NCBI GenBank assembly: GCA_002083405.1
Contig: LVWT01000039.1
Coordinates: 1 to 24,790, forward strand
Origin: Nitrospira sp. SG-bin2
GTDB lineage: Bacteria; Nitrospirota; Nitrospiria; Nitrospirales; Nitrospiraceae
Length of the DNA stretch: 24,790 nucleotides
Direction: 5' to 3'
Position 1 is the first letter of the stretch; the number at the start of each line of letters is the position of its first letter. The translations under genes were made by a program, and so were the position numbers. The notes beneath the pieces are model-generated. The model was not told the DNA's origin and did no database searches. It worked only from the letters and a program-made list of their open reading frames with translations. This document shows positions 1-7,205 of this stretch, piece by piece.

Positions 1-839
1 ATATTAATATGATTTACGTTACGAAACACTAGAGCGAGGTTTGCCGGTCGCATGCCCCATCGATTCCATCTGGACATCGTCCGAGGGAAAATCTGATCCT
101 TGGCATGAATGAATTCAGACGGGTGGCAGTAGAACACGAGATGCTGTGAGCGGCGCCCCACCCAATCGATCATGCGCTGTAAGGCCGGTAAACCCAGTAC
201 GCGCAGCGTGGCGAGGTTGATGGGAAAGAGGCAGGCTGAGGGTGGGATTTCAAGAATGCTGCTCTTGCCCGGTCGATGCAGCCCTTGCCAGGATGGGTTG
301 TAGGGCTCCAGTGGAGCCCAGAAATATTCCGTATAGTGCACCCGCCCGAATCCCATGTCGAATCGTCTGGCCGGAACCGATGAGTCGTAGCGATAGCCTT
401 CATCCTCGAGGGCCCGCAAGGTTGCTTCTCCGATACGGAGATTCGGGGCTCTGAAAATAACAGGCCGTATCCCCGATGCTTGTTCGACGGCATCGGTCGC
501 CCGGCTGATCCATTCCCGTTGTTGCTCGTAGCCGGCCACGCGAAAGTCTTCATCGTGCTCCAGCCCTCCATGGGCCCACCCGTGCGTCCCCAACTGGTGT
601 CCGCGGAGGTGACATTCACGGACCAAATCAGGATAGCTTTCCGCGAATCGTCCGGCGAAGAAGATCGTTCCCTTGATTCGGTACTGGTCGCACAGGTGCA
701 GCAGGCGCTCGAGTCCTGCCTGCGAGCCGGGAACCCAGTCGCAGTCGACCGTGAAATAAAACCGTGCCGTAGAGGCTTGGCTCTGTCCCGTTCCGTTAAG
801 CGGGTGTGGTTTCGGGCTCTGTACTCTAGCGGGGATCAT
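1..839 (-). CDS. Polysaccharide deacetylase (NodB-homology), 3' end beyond the window
   Basis: Reading leftward from ATG at 839 the frame stays open for 279 codons to the window edge, so the C-terminus is missing. The NodB-type metal site is visible: D32/D34 in TVDCDW, HxxxH at H86/H90 (THGWAH), the RAPN motif at 130-133, and a late histidine in FYCHP (H239). The family removes acetyl or other acyl groups from polysaccharide N-acetyl sugars in a metal-dependent reaction; the substrate here is unknown. AAGGAG nine bases before the ATG supports the start. There is no obvious signal peptide. It follows the chorismatase by 54 nt on the same strand and is probably the third gene of that operon. 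Polysaccharide deacetylases also occur in exopolysaccharide and flexirubin-type clusters (family knowledge), so its role could be envelope or pigment related. Confidence 0.88.
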   Translation of the reverse strand, partial: MIPARVQSPKPHPLNGTGQSQASTARFYFTVDCDWVPGSQAGLERLLHLCDQYRIKGTIFFAGRFAESYPDLVRECHLRGHQLGTHGWAHGGLEHDEDFRVAGYEQQREWISRATDAVEQASGIRPVIFRAPNLRIGEATLRALEDEGYRYDSSVPARRFDMGFGRVHYTEYFWAPLEPYNPSWQGLHRPGKSSILEIPPSACLFPINLATLRVLGLPALQRMIDWVGRRSQHLVFYCHPSEFIHAKDQIFPRTMSRWNRWGMRPANLALVFRNVNHIN

Positions 840-893
840 TACCGGCGGCTCCTTCGCATTGTTTCTAAACAGAGAGGGACTGTGTGAGTACGA

Positions 894-1940
894 TCAACCA
901 GAGATGACCAGTCCCTCGATTTCAACCAGCAACTCTTTTCGGCAGAGATCGCCATGGAGGAACAGGACATGTTCGCGAGAGAGGGGCGAATTCATGATGG
1001 CGTCCTGAATCTCAGCGTGCGGGGCGGAGTCGCGCACATAGACTTTGTAGAGCGCCTGGCGCTGTCTGCCGATGAAGTCGAAGCGTGCGGCATGCTGTGC
1101 CTGCTGGAAGACAGCCTGGATGTTCCGAATCGTTTCCTCCGTTTGCGCGCGCGGCAGCCCGGCATGGCGGCTTGCATGGCCAACAACGCTCGCAGTGCCG
1201 GAGAGATAGAGCCGGTATTCTTCCTCCGACCGAGTAAGTGTGGCTCGGGCGAACGAAGGGCTGCGCGGTCCATAGTCCCGGGGGTATTCGTAGGCGTTCA
1301 GCTGGCGCGGATTGCCAAGATGTGTGGCAGGTTGCGTCCCGGCGAGAAACATGACTTGCAGCGGGCCGGATTTCGTTCCAACGGCTGTTGCAGCCGGCAG
1401 GGAAGAGGGAAAATCGGCCAGCACCTCGGTCAACGCGTGATGGCGCCCCAGGCAGAACCGTTGATACCGCTCGAGCCCGTCCTGATCGTCGTTGATGTGG
1501 GGAAAGTAATTCCATATCCGCCACAAATAAGGGTATCCCAGACCATGGAGCCGATGGAGCATGGCTTTGTAGGCCTCGTAGGCTGCGGCGTCCATGGACC
1601 GGTCCGCGTCCTCGTCGAGACTCATTGAACCGATAAGAAAGGTGCCATTCATGGCGATTGAACAGCCAGGGTCTGTGTGCAGTTGTACGGGCTTGTCGCA
1701 GGTCCAGACTTCGGCCATAGGGGGTCCGTCAATCTGGGGGAGATCGAGCGCAATGACGGGACAGGGAAATGTGCTGGACAGCGTTTGCCCGAATGTGACG
1801 ACGGCCATGGGGTGCGCGTTGGATTCACTCAGCATGAATGGGAGCTGTGCGCACTCGACATATGACACGTCCGGTCTGGCGGTTGTTTCCAAAAAACGCC
1901 GGGCCGTCATGGTTGATGGTGGAACAGTCGTTGCTTTCAC
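894..1940 (-). CDS. FkbO/Hyg5-family chorismatase (XanB2-like)
   Basis: A 348-residue protein of usual length for FkbO/Hyg5/XanB2 chorismatases, which hydrolyse chorismate to pyruvate plus a dihydroxycyclohexadiene or a 3-/4-hydroxybenzoate. Visible family-like stretches are the substrate-domain block ending in YLWRIWNYFPHIND, the LQVMFLAG and RSPSFARATL segments, and a RidA-like C-terminal domain ending in ELLVEIEGL, where the family carries a conserved acidic residue. I cannot tell from sequence alone whether the product is 3-HBA, 4-HBA or the diene diol. The start is GTG at 1940, 21 nt after the halogenase-like gene; an ATG 30 nt downstream is the alternative. It is predicted cytosolic. 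In Xanthomonas the homologue XanB2 feeds hydroxybenzoate into pigment and quinone synthesis. The halogenase-like neighbour points to the pigment role, which is inference. Confidence 0.85.
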   Translation of the reverse strand: MKATTVPPSTMTARRFLETTARPDVSYVECAQLPFMLSESNAHPMAVVTFGQTLSSTFPCPVIALDLPQIDGPPMAEVWTCDKPVQLHTDPGCSIAMNGTFLIGSMSLDEDADRSMDAAAYEAYKAMLHRLHGLGYPYLWRIWNYFPHINDDQDGLERYQRFCLGRHHALTEVLADFPSSLPAATAVGTKSGPLQVMFLAGTQPATHLGNPRQLNAYEYPRDYGPRSPSFARATLTRSEEEYRLYLSGTASVVGHASRHAGLPRAQTEETIRNIQAVFQQAQHAARFDFIGRQRQALYKVYVRDSAPHAEIQDAIMNSPLSREHVLFLHGDLCRKELLVEIEGLVISG

Positions 1941-1961
1941 AGTCGCACTGCCTCGCTGTCG

Positions 1962-3314
1962 TTATCGGCGATCGTGAATGGCATAGTCCTTGAGCGTCGT
2001 CACGGTTTCCGGTACACCGCGAGTGCGGCGCTGGAATGCCGTCCAATTCTCTCTGAAGTTGAAGAGATAGACGAGATAATAGGCGATTTTGAACAGGAAA
2101 ATCGGGAGCCTCGTCGGAGATTTCCCGAAGGCGTCGCCGGCCAGAATGGAGAGAATCGCCTCCTCCATTTTGAATTTGGATCCTTCGGACATGAATAAGT
2201 TGCGGAAGGCCGGTTGGGTGAAGTGATAGATAAACCAGGAATAAGTCTTCACGCCCAAGCGAACCGTCCGTTCAAACTCCTGGGCGGACCGTTGGTATGC
2301 CGGGGACTTTCGCAAATAGGCATCGACGACGTCGGCGCCCAGCGCGGCGCTGTTGAGCGCCAGATGCACTCCGCTGGAGAATACCGGGTCGATGAAGGCG
2401 AAGGCGTCGCCTACCATCAAGTATCCGTCTCCACGCATAGTCGATCGGCGATAGGAGTAGTTGGCGGCGGCGTAGGCTTGTCCGATGAGCGTGGCCTTGG
2501 TCATACGTTCCGCCACGGGAGCGCAGAGCGCGATCGTATCCCACAGAAATTGCTCCAGCGGCACCTTGCGGGTGCTGATATATGAGGGCCAGCAGACCGC
2601 TCCCACACTGGTCGTGCCGTCCTTGAACGGAATGATCCACCACCAGCCGTGATCGAACCAGACGATGCTGATATTGCCCTCATCCTTTCCAGGCAGCCGT
2701 TTCACGCCTTCGAAATGCCCAAACACAGCCGCGCTGTTGTGGCTGGGATTGCGATACTTGCCGCCAAATTGTCCGGAAAGAAAGGTGTCGCGCCCGCTGG
2801 CATCGACTACGAACTTGGCTTCGTAGTCGATGGTGTGTCCCGTCCGGTCTTCAGCCTGCACCAGATGGGTAGAGTCGTGTCGGAACTCAACCCGTTTCGC
2901 CCGGACGCCCTCATGGACGCGGACTCCTTTGCTGACCGCGTTGTCGATCAGGATCTTATCGAATTCGGCCCGTTTGACTTCATAGGAATACGGTTGTGAG
3001 CCGTCCAGCGCCTTCGAAAAGTACAGGGTGCGGGATCGCCCGTGATACGGCGAGACAATTTCCGCGCCATACTTGGCGATGCCGATCTTTTCGACTTCCG
3101 GGAGCACGCCCAATCGTTCCAATATCGGCAGTGAATGAGGGAGCAGCGATTCGCCGATGTGGAAGCGCGGGTGGCGGTCTTTCTCCAGCACATGCACGTC
3201 CCATCCCTTTTCTGCCAGCAGCGCAGAAATGGCCGATCCGGCCGGGCCGCCTCCGATCACGAGGACGTCGCATGTTGTGAGAGGGCTGGCTATGCCGGGG
3301 GCTGAAGTCTGCAT
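1962..3314 (-). CDS. FAD-dependent halogenase-like oxidoreductase
   Basis: A 450-residue flavoprotein of the tryptophan-halogenase/geranylgeranyl-reductase superfamily. The N-terminal dinucleotide fold is at 16-44 with GGGPAG at 21-26 and an acidic strand end (VLEKD). HIGESLLP at 52-59 is typical of the superfamily. GWWWIIP at 223-229 matches the GWxWxIP signature of flavin halogenases, and VGDAFAFIDPVFSSGVHLA at 301-319 is the second flavin-contact block. K81 (in IAKYGAE) is a candidate for the halogenase catalytic lysine. The start at 3314 puts the nucleotide fold at the usual distance from the N-terminus; an in-frame ATG at 3368 is possible, and neither has a clear ribosome site. It heads the leftward operon with the chorismatase. 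It could instead be a non-halogenating monooxygenase or reductase. The superfamily is certain, the chemistry is not. Confidence 0.85.
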   Translation of the reverse strand: MQTSAPGIASPLTTCDVLVIGGGPAGSAISALLAEKGWDVHVLEKDRHPRFHIGESLLPHSLPILERLGVLPEVEKIGIAKYGAEIVSPYHGRSRTLYFSKALDGSQPYSYEVKRAEFDKILIDNAVSKGVRVHEGVRAKRVEFRHDSTHLVQAEDRTGHTIDYEAKFVVDASGRDTFLSGQFGGKYRNPSHNSAAVFGHFEGVKRLPGKDEGNISIVWFDHGWWWIIPFKDGTTSVGAVCWPSYISTRKVPLEQFLWDTIALCAPVAERMTKATLIGQAYAAANYSYRRSTMRGDGYLMVGDAFAFIDPVFSSGVHLALNSAALGADVVDAYLRKSPAYQRSAQEFERTVRLGVKTYSWFIYHFTQPAFRNLFMSEGSKFKMEEAILSILAGDAFGKSPTRLPIFLFKIAYYLVYLFNFRENWTAFQRRTRGVPETVTTLKDYAIHDRR

Positions 3315-3448
3315 GACAATAATTGTGTTTGAACAGCGGCAATGCAGCGTGGAGTATACCTGAGACATGACATGATGACCAGCGCATGGACCGTCGTCGT
3401 GAGCCCACACTATTCGTGATAGCTCGTCGAGAAATCGGGTTGAAGCAG

Positions 3449-3465
3449 GTATCTCGTGAAGCGTG
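3449..3465 (+). repeat. Dispersed repeat, copy 1
   Basis: The 17-mer GTATCTCGTGAAGCGTG is found again, exactly and in inverted orientation, at 7172-7188. Related pieces (GTGAAGCGTATCTCGC) occur near 6965-6980. All are in intergenic DNA. Confidence 0.7.
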
Positions 3466-3657
3466 TTTCGTATCTCGCAAACAATGATGAGGCACGTTCT
3501 TTTTCTGTCCTGCGCTCGCTCGCCTCGCGGCGAGACCGAGGGGTCGAAGGACGAAATGCGAGGGACGAAGAACGGAGCAGCAAGTCGGCGATTGCACAGA
3601 AGTGCTTCTGAATAATGCGTGCTCGATGATCGTGGTGTGACTGGCGGCCTGATTCTC

Positions 3658-3686
3658 TTGACATCCCTATGCAATCGTCCTAGCTT
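3658..3686 (+). promoter_or_regulatory. Sigma70-like promoter for the radical SAM gene
   Basis: A perfect -35 box TTGACA (3658-3663) is followed by a 17-nt spacer and TAGCTT (3681-3686), which matches three of six bases of TATAAT. It lies 57 nt upstream of the ATG at 3743, a normal leader length. There is no experimental support. Confidence 0.5.
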
Positions 3687-3742
3687 TCATCGTGCATATC
3701 GATTGCAGAAAAACCAGTTAGACGGCGCAAGGACAGCAGGCA

Positions 3743-5494
3743 ATGGGATCACCCAAGGGCTTTCTCCTCGTTCTCATCAAGCCGTCCCACTACGACGACG
3801 ATGGCTACGTGATTCAGTGGATCCGTTCGGCCATTCCCTCGAACACACTCGCCGTGTTGAACGGTCTCGCGCTCGATTGCGAGGCGCGCAAGGTGTTGGG
3901 CGAGGACGTCGCCATTGATATTGATCTCTACGACGAAACGAACACCGTCATCCCCATCCGATCCATCATTCGAAAGATGAAGGGCTATGCGTCCGGCATG
4001 GTGGGCTTCGTCGGGGTGCAAACCAATCAGTTCCCGCGCGCGGTCGATCTGGCGGACCACTTTCTCAAGGCGAATATTCCGGTTGCCATCGGCGGGTTCC
4101 ATGTCAGCGGCTCTGTCGCCATGCTCCCCACGCTGCCACGAGATCTTCAAGCCGCCGGAGAAAAGGGCATCAGCCTGTTTGCCGGAGAAGCGGAAGGCCA
4201 TTTGGATGAGGTCTTGCGCGATGCCTACGGAGGGAAGCTCAAGCCTCTGTACAATTTCCTGAACGAAGGCCGGAGTCTGGAATCCTCACCGTCGCCTTTT
4301 TTACCCATTCAGATCGTAAAAAATACATTTCGCCGTCTCTCCAGCTTCGACGCGGGACGGGGATGTCCGTTTCAATGCAGTTTCTGCACGATTATTAACG
4401 TGCAGGGGCGCAAGTCTCGCTACCGCTCGGCGGATGATATCGAGCACATCATTCGGGCCAATCTGCAGCAGGGAGTCGGGCGATTCTTTATCACGGACGA
4501 CGATTTTGCGAGGAACAGCAACTGGGAGGCGATCCTCGACCGATGCATTCAGATGCGGGAGGAGGAGGGTCTGGCGATCTCATTTACCGCCCAGGTCGAC
4601 GTCGGCGCCTATAAGATTCCACGGTTCATCGAAAAGTGCGCCAGAGCCGGCTGCAATAACATTTTTATCGGACTCGAGAATCTCAATCCCGACTCGCTCG
4701 CCGGAGCCAAAAAGCTGCAAAATAAGATCTGGCAATACCGGAAGATGCTTCAAGCGTGGAAAGACCATGGCTGCACGACGGTGGCCGGGTATATTTTGGG
4801 TTTTCCCACCGACACGCCGGAATCCATTGCGCGCGATATCGAGATCATCAAGAACGAGCTTCCTCTGGACGGCCTCGAATTCTTCTGCCTCACGCCGTTG
4901 CCTGGCTCGGAAGACCATCGGAAACATTGTGAACGGGGCGCGTGGATCGAGCCGGACATGAATAAATATGATTTAGAGCATGTCACGATGGGCCATCCCC
5001 TCATGTCCAAAGAGGAATGGCAACGGACCTACCGTAATGCCTGGAAGCAATACTATACGGAGGAGCATATCGAACGCGTGCTGTATCGGGCTGCGGCAAA
5101 AGGCCAGGACATTTACAAGGTGATGTTCCTGTTGCTGTGCTTGGGGGGCAGCATCGCCCTGGAAGGGATTCATCCGCTGGAGGCCGGCATGTTCCGGCTC
5201 AAGGTGCGGACGATGCGCAGGCCCGGCATGCCGCTTGAAAACCCGCTGATCTTTTACCCGCGCCGAGCATGGGAGATTGCGTCGCTCAGCGTCCGGTGGC
5301 TGAATCTGGTGCGGAGATTCTTCAAGATCCTTCGGCGGGTGCAAACGCACCCGCAGCAGCCTGGTGAGGTTGATCTGGCCATGATTCCGGTGGAGGATCA
5401 AAAGGACGAGGATCTCACCTTGCTGCAAGTCTATCGTGACCATATTCCCGTGAGTCACATCGTCAAACAGACGGTCGCCTCATCTCATCGGTAA
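3743..5494 (+). CDS. B12-binding-type radical SAM enzyme
   Basis: A 583-residue protein with the layout of cobalamin-dependent radical SAM enzymes. The N-terminal Rossmann-like domain (about 1-165) has the IGGFHVSGS and FAGEAEGHLDEVL segments usual in this class. The radical SAM core (about 210-420) has the CxxxCxxC iron-sulfur motif in GCPFQCSFC, FITDDDFARN, FIGLENLNPDS and ILGFPTDTPES. A C-terminal extension of about 160 residues includes a hydrophobic stretch near VMFLLLCLGG. The classical B12-ligand DxHxxG motif is not evident, so cobalamin use is inferred from fold. The class does methylations, ring rearrangements and C-C bond chemistry; the substrate here is unknown. AAGGA nine bases upstream supports the ATG. 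It diverges from the halogenase-like operon, so co-function in one secondary-metabolite locus is possible but unproven. Confidence 0.85.
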   Translation: MGSPKGFLLVLIKPSHYDDDGYVIQWIRSAIPSNTLAVLNGLALDCEARKVLGEDVAIDIDLYDETNTVIPIRSIIRKMKGYASGMVGFVGVQTNQFPRAVDLADHFLKANIPVAIGGFHVSGSVAMLPTLPRDLQAAGEKGISLFAGEAEGHLDEVLRDAYGGKLKPLYNFLNEGRSLESSPSPFLPIQIVKNTFRRLSSFDAGRGCPFQCSFCTIINVQGRKSRYRSADDIEHIIRANLQQGVGRFFITDDDFARNSNWEAILDRCIQMREEEGLAISFTAQVDVGAYKIPRFIEKCARAGCNNIFIGLENLNPDSLAGAKKLQNKIWQYRKMLQAWKDHGCTTVAGYILGFPTDTPESIARDIEIIKNELPLDGLEFFCLTPLPGSEDHRKHCERGAWIEPDMNKYDLEHVTMGHPLMSKEEWQRTYRNAWKQYYTEEHIERVLYRAAAKGQDIYKVMFLLLCLGGSIALEGIHPLEAGMFRLKVRTMRRPGMPLENPLIFYPRRAWEIASLSVRWLNLVRRFFKILRRVQTHPQQPGEVDLAMIPVEDQKDEDLTLLQVYRDHIPVSHIVKQTVASSHR

Positions 5495-5709
5495 GCCGCT
5501 CTTGAATATTCCTCGTATCTGGTCAGGGTTCAGTTCTTGTCGGTGAGCCTCGACGCGCTTTGCTTGGCTCATCGATAGATGAATTGGCTCAACTGGCGAT
5601 GCTTGAACGGGTGTAAGGGGCATGATATGGTCCCGAACCAATTGTAGTGCTCATGATGGCTCTTGGCTGGCGGAGGGTATCTGTGAAACTAAACCCAAGG
5701 AGGTCTCCC

Positions 5710-6036
5710 ATGAAAAGGGTGTGTGCTGTGCTTGGCCTGTTCTTGCTAATGACCACGGCGGCATGCCAGTCGGCACCGGTGAAATTGCCGTCTGCATCCA
5801 TTGGACCGAATGAAAAGTCGTTAGGCCCAACTGAGGGATCGAGTACTGGGATCATGTTGTTTGGAGTTATTCCAATTATTCAAAACACTCGGTTTGAGAA
5901 TGCATATCAGGAAGCGGTCCAGAAAGCCGGAGGGACGAGGTTGACCGACGTCACGATCTCTGAGCACTGGTTCTGGGCGTTTGTATTAAACGGCTACACT
6001 TTTACGGTTCAAGGTACCGCTGTTGGAAATAAGTAA
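5710..6036 (+). CDS. Small lipoprotein, tandem paralogue A
   Basis: A 108-residue predicted lipoprotein. It has a short basic N-terminus, a hydrophobic core, and a lipobox ending TTAAC with lipidated Cys19, so it is exported and membrane anchored. A perfect AAGGAGG six bases before the ATG at 5710 fixes the start; the frame is open further upstream but without support. The mature part carries GPNE, STGxML, IPIxQNxRF, RLTDxxISExWFW and FxVQG, all shared with the next gene. Gapless alignment of the two 108-residue products gives 54 identities (50%, my hand count). I do not recognise the family. The conserved aromatic run WFW and the alternating C-terminal pattern suggest a small beta-rich periplasmic domain. 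Confidence 0.85.
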   Translation: MKRVCAVLGLFLLMTTAACQSAPVKLPSASIGPNEKSLGPTEGSSTGIMLFGVIPIIQNTRFENAYQEAVQKAGGTRLTDVTISEHWFWAFVLNGYTFTVQGTAVGNK

Positions 6037-6075
6037 CGCCATAGTAGGCTATGAATGATGGATAGAGGAGGACAT

Positions 6076-6402
6076 ATGAAACTAGCCAGCCTATTACTTG
6101 GTGCCGCGATGGTGTTTGCCACGGCGGCTTGTCATTCAACCCAAGTACGTATTCCGGGTGAGCCACTGGGGCCAAATGAGCGACTGACAGGAGTTGTAAG
6201 TGCTCACAGCACTGGGTTCATGTTGCTTCAGTTCATCCCCATCAACCAGAACGAACGCTTTAGAAGGGCATTGCAGAACGCGACTATGCAGGCAGGTGGT
6301 TCACGGTTGACCGATATCGTGATTTCAGAACGCTGGTTTTGGACTCCCGTTGGGAATGGATTTTCCTTTCATGTTCAGGGTGCCGGAGTCGCCAATAAGT
6401 AA
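6076..6402 (+). CDS. Small lipoprotein, tandem paralogue B
   Basis: The second copy of the tandem pair: also 108 residues, gap-free against paralogue A, with lipobox ATAAC and Cys19. The ATG at 6076 is chosen because GAGGAGG lies just upstream and the alignment with paralogue A then starts at residue 1 in both. It begins 39 nt after the first copy ends, so the two are probably co-transcribed. Differences are concentrated in the signal peptide and in residues 36-44; the core from STG (45-47) onward is more conserved. This suggests an old duplication with both copies kept under selection. The function is unknown. A strong hairpin directly downstream probably ends the transcript. Confidence 0.85.
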   Translation: MKLASLLLGAAMVFATAACHSTQVRIPGEPLGPNERLTGVVSAHSTGFMLLQFIPINQNERFRRALQNATMQAGGSRLTDIVISERWFWTPVGNGFSFHVQGAGVANK

Positions 6403-6414
6403 GTGATGTGCTGA

Positions 6415-6455
6415 GAGAGCGGGGTGATGCTCAATATTTGCGTCGCCTCGCTCTC
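6415..6455 (+). terminator. Hairpin terminator after the lipoprotein pair
   Basis: A 16-nt arm at 6415-6430 pairs with 6440-6455 around a 9-nt loop. The stem is fully paired if three G-U wobbles are allowed. It starts 13 nt after the stop codon of the second lipoprotein. Only a short T-run follows (ATTTCCCC), so it is not a textbook intrinsic terminator. Confidence 0.6.
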
Positions 6456-6614
6456 ATTTCCCCAACTTCATCTTCTGTATCTTTCTCATTATAGCGGTCA
6501 CAATACAGAATAGTTTATATCAGTACTTCCCTTGCCTGGCAGCGGAGGAGCATTCAGCTAAGGGACAGCTCAATCCGTTCGTGGTATGCTTTCCATGAGG
6601 TCGGAGGGAACGTC

Positions 6615-6917
6615 ATGCGATTCCGATGCGATCTGCGATTGGTGGTCGGGCTGTGTGTGCCGCTCTGGAGCTTGTCCGGTTCTCCGGTGTTGGCCCAGGA
6701 TGAACCGGCAAAGGGCCCCGGCGTGCTCGAACGAATCGGAGACACCGCCAAGAAGGTAGGACACAAGATCGAACAGGGGGTTGGAAAGGTGGTCAAGAAG
6801 GTCGAGGAGAAACACATCGGAGAGAAAGTCGAGCGCAAGTTGAAAAAGGCCGCCGACAAAACTGCGGAAGGTTTTAAAAAGGCAGGGAACAAGATCGATC
6901 AAAAACTGAACCACTAG
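6615..6917 (+). CDS. Small secreted Lys/Glu-rich amphipathic-helix protein
   Basis: A 100-residue product with an N-terminal signal peptide (cleavage likely after SPVLAQ, near residue 28). The mature part is a highly charged helix: repeated 11-residue-like units with K/E/A at regular spacing (TAKKVGHKIEQGVGKVVKK and later KLKKAADKTAEGFKKAGNKI). This pattern resembles LEA-like or apolipoprotein-like stress proteins, which fold on membranes or on drying; that is a resemblance in composition, not a proven homology. A GGAGGG ribosome site eight bases before the ATG supports the start. It stands alone between the terminator of the lipoprotein pair and a repeat-rich spacer. Its stop codon TAG abuts a dispersed repeat. 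Confidence 0.75.
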   Translation: MRFRCDLRLVVGLCVPLWSLSGSPVLAQDEPAKGPGVLERIGDTAKKVGHKIEQGVGKVVKKVEEKHIGEKVERKLKKAADKTAEGFKKAGNKIDQKLNH

Positions 6918-6949
6918 CCCGCATTATTCATGAACCCTTCTGCTGCAAT
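6918..6949 (+). repeat. Dispersed CCCGCATTATTCA repeat, copy 1
   Basis: This 32-nt element starts at the base after the stop codon of the small secreted protein. It matches 10295-10327 with one insertion and one substitution. The core is GCATTATTCA followed by TGAACCCTTCTG. Both copies are intergenic and in the same orientation. Confidence 0.8.
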
Positions 6950-7030
6950 TCCTAATCGTTGTTCGTGAAGCGTATCTCGCTAGGGAGAAGAGCGTATAGC
7001 ACGGGACTGAGCCGGACCGTTGTGAGTTGA

Positions 7031-7070
7031 GAATTGAGAATGGTGAGGTGTATCTGAGAACTCTCAATTC
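7031..7070. repeat. Inverted repeat in spacer
   Basis: GAATTGAGA at 7031-7039 is the exact reverse complement of TCTCAATTC at 7062-7070, so a 9-bp stem with a 22-nt loop can form. It lies in the repeat-rich spacer 6918-7205, which holds no convincing gene. Confidence 0.5.
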
Positions 7071-7106
7071 AACACTGCTAGCTGCTCCCTGCTCTGGATT
7101 TTCCAC

Positions 7107-7127
7107 CCCTCACCCCTTACCCCTCAC
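7107..7127 (-). repeat. Heptamer tandem repeat, intergenic (GTGAGGG on minus strand)
   Basis: Three consecutive CCCTCAC units, the middle one CCCTTAC, are read on the plus strand. The same heptamer, as GTGAGGG on the plus strand, forms four-copy arrays inside two coding genes at 13442-13469 and 18346-18373. Confidence 0.7.
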
Positions 7128-7171
7128 GACTCACGTTCGGATGCCATACGCCATAGGCTCTTTCCGCCGAC

Positions 7172-7188
7172 CACGCTTCACGAGATAC
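7172..7188 (-). repeat. Dispersed repeat, copy 2 (inverted)
   Basis: An exact reverse-complement match of 17 nt to 3449-3465. It ends 17 nt before the start codon of the alpha/beta hydrolase, so the repeat family reaches almost into that gene's ribosome-binding region. Confidence 0.7.
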
Positions 7189-7205
7189 GCTTCGACGAGC
7201 ACAGC

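Larger units (their letters stand above)
3315..3742. other. Divergent intergenic region with promoter and repeat debris
   Basis: This 428-nt spacer separates the halogenase-like operon from the radical SAM gene. It holds a sigma70-like promoter near its right end and a dispersed repeat at 3449-3465. It also has a GC-rich hairpin-prone stretch near 3520-3535, where TCGCC and GGCGA flank a 4-nt loop. Open frames cross it on both strands, but they have arginine/serine-rich repeat-derived composition and no ribosome site, so I call no gene here. Confidence 0.6.

Noticed and set aside
170..619. 149-codon minus-strand open frame
   Set aside because: It is a shifted frame of the polysaccharide deacetylase, which has the correct motifs and runs off the window edge.
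3410..3664. Possible small minus-strand gene in the divergent spacer
   Set aside because: It is made of repeat-derived Arg/Ser-rich sequence, crosses the radical SAM promoter region and lacks a ribosome site.
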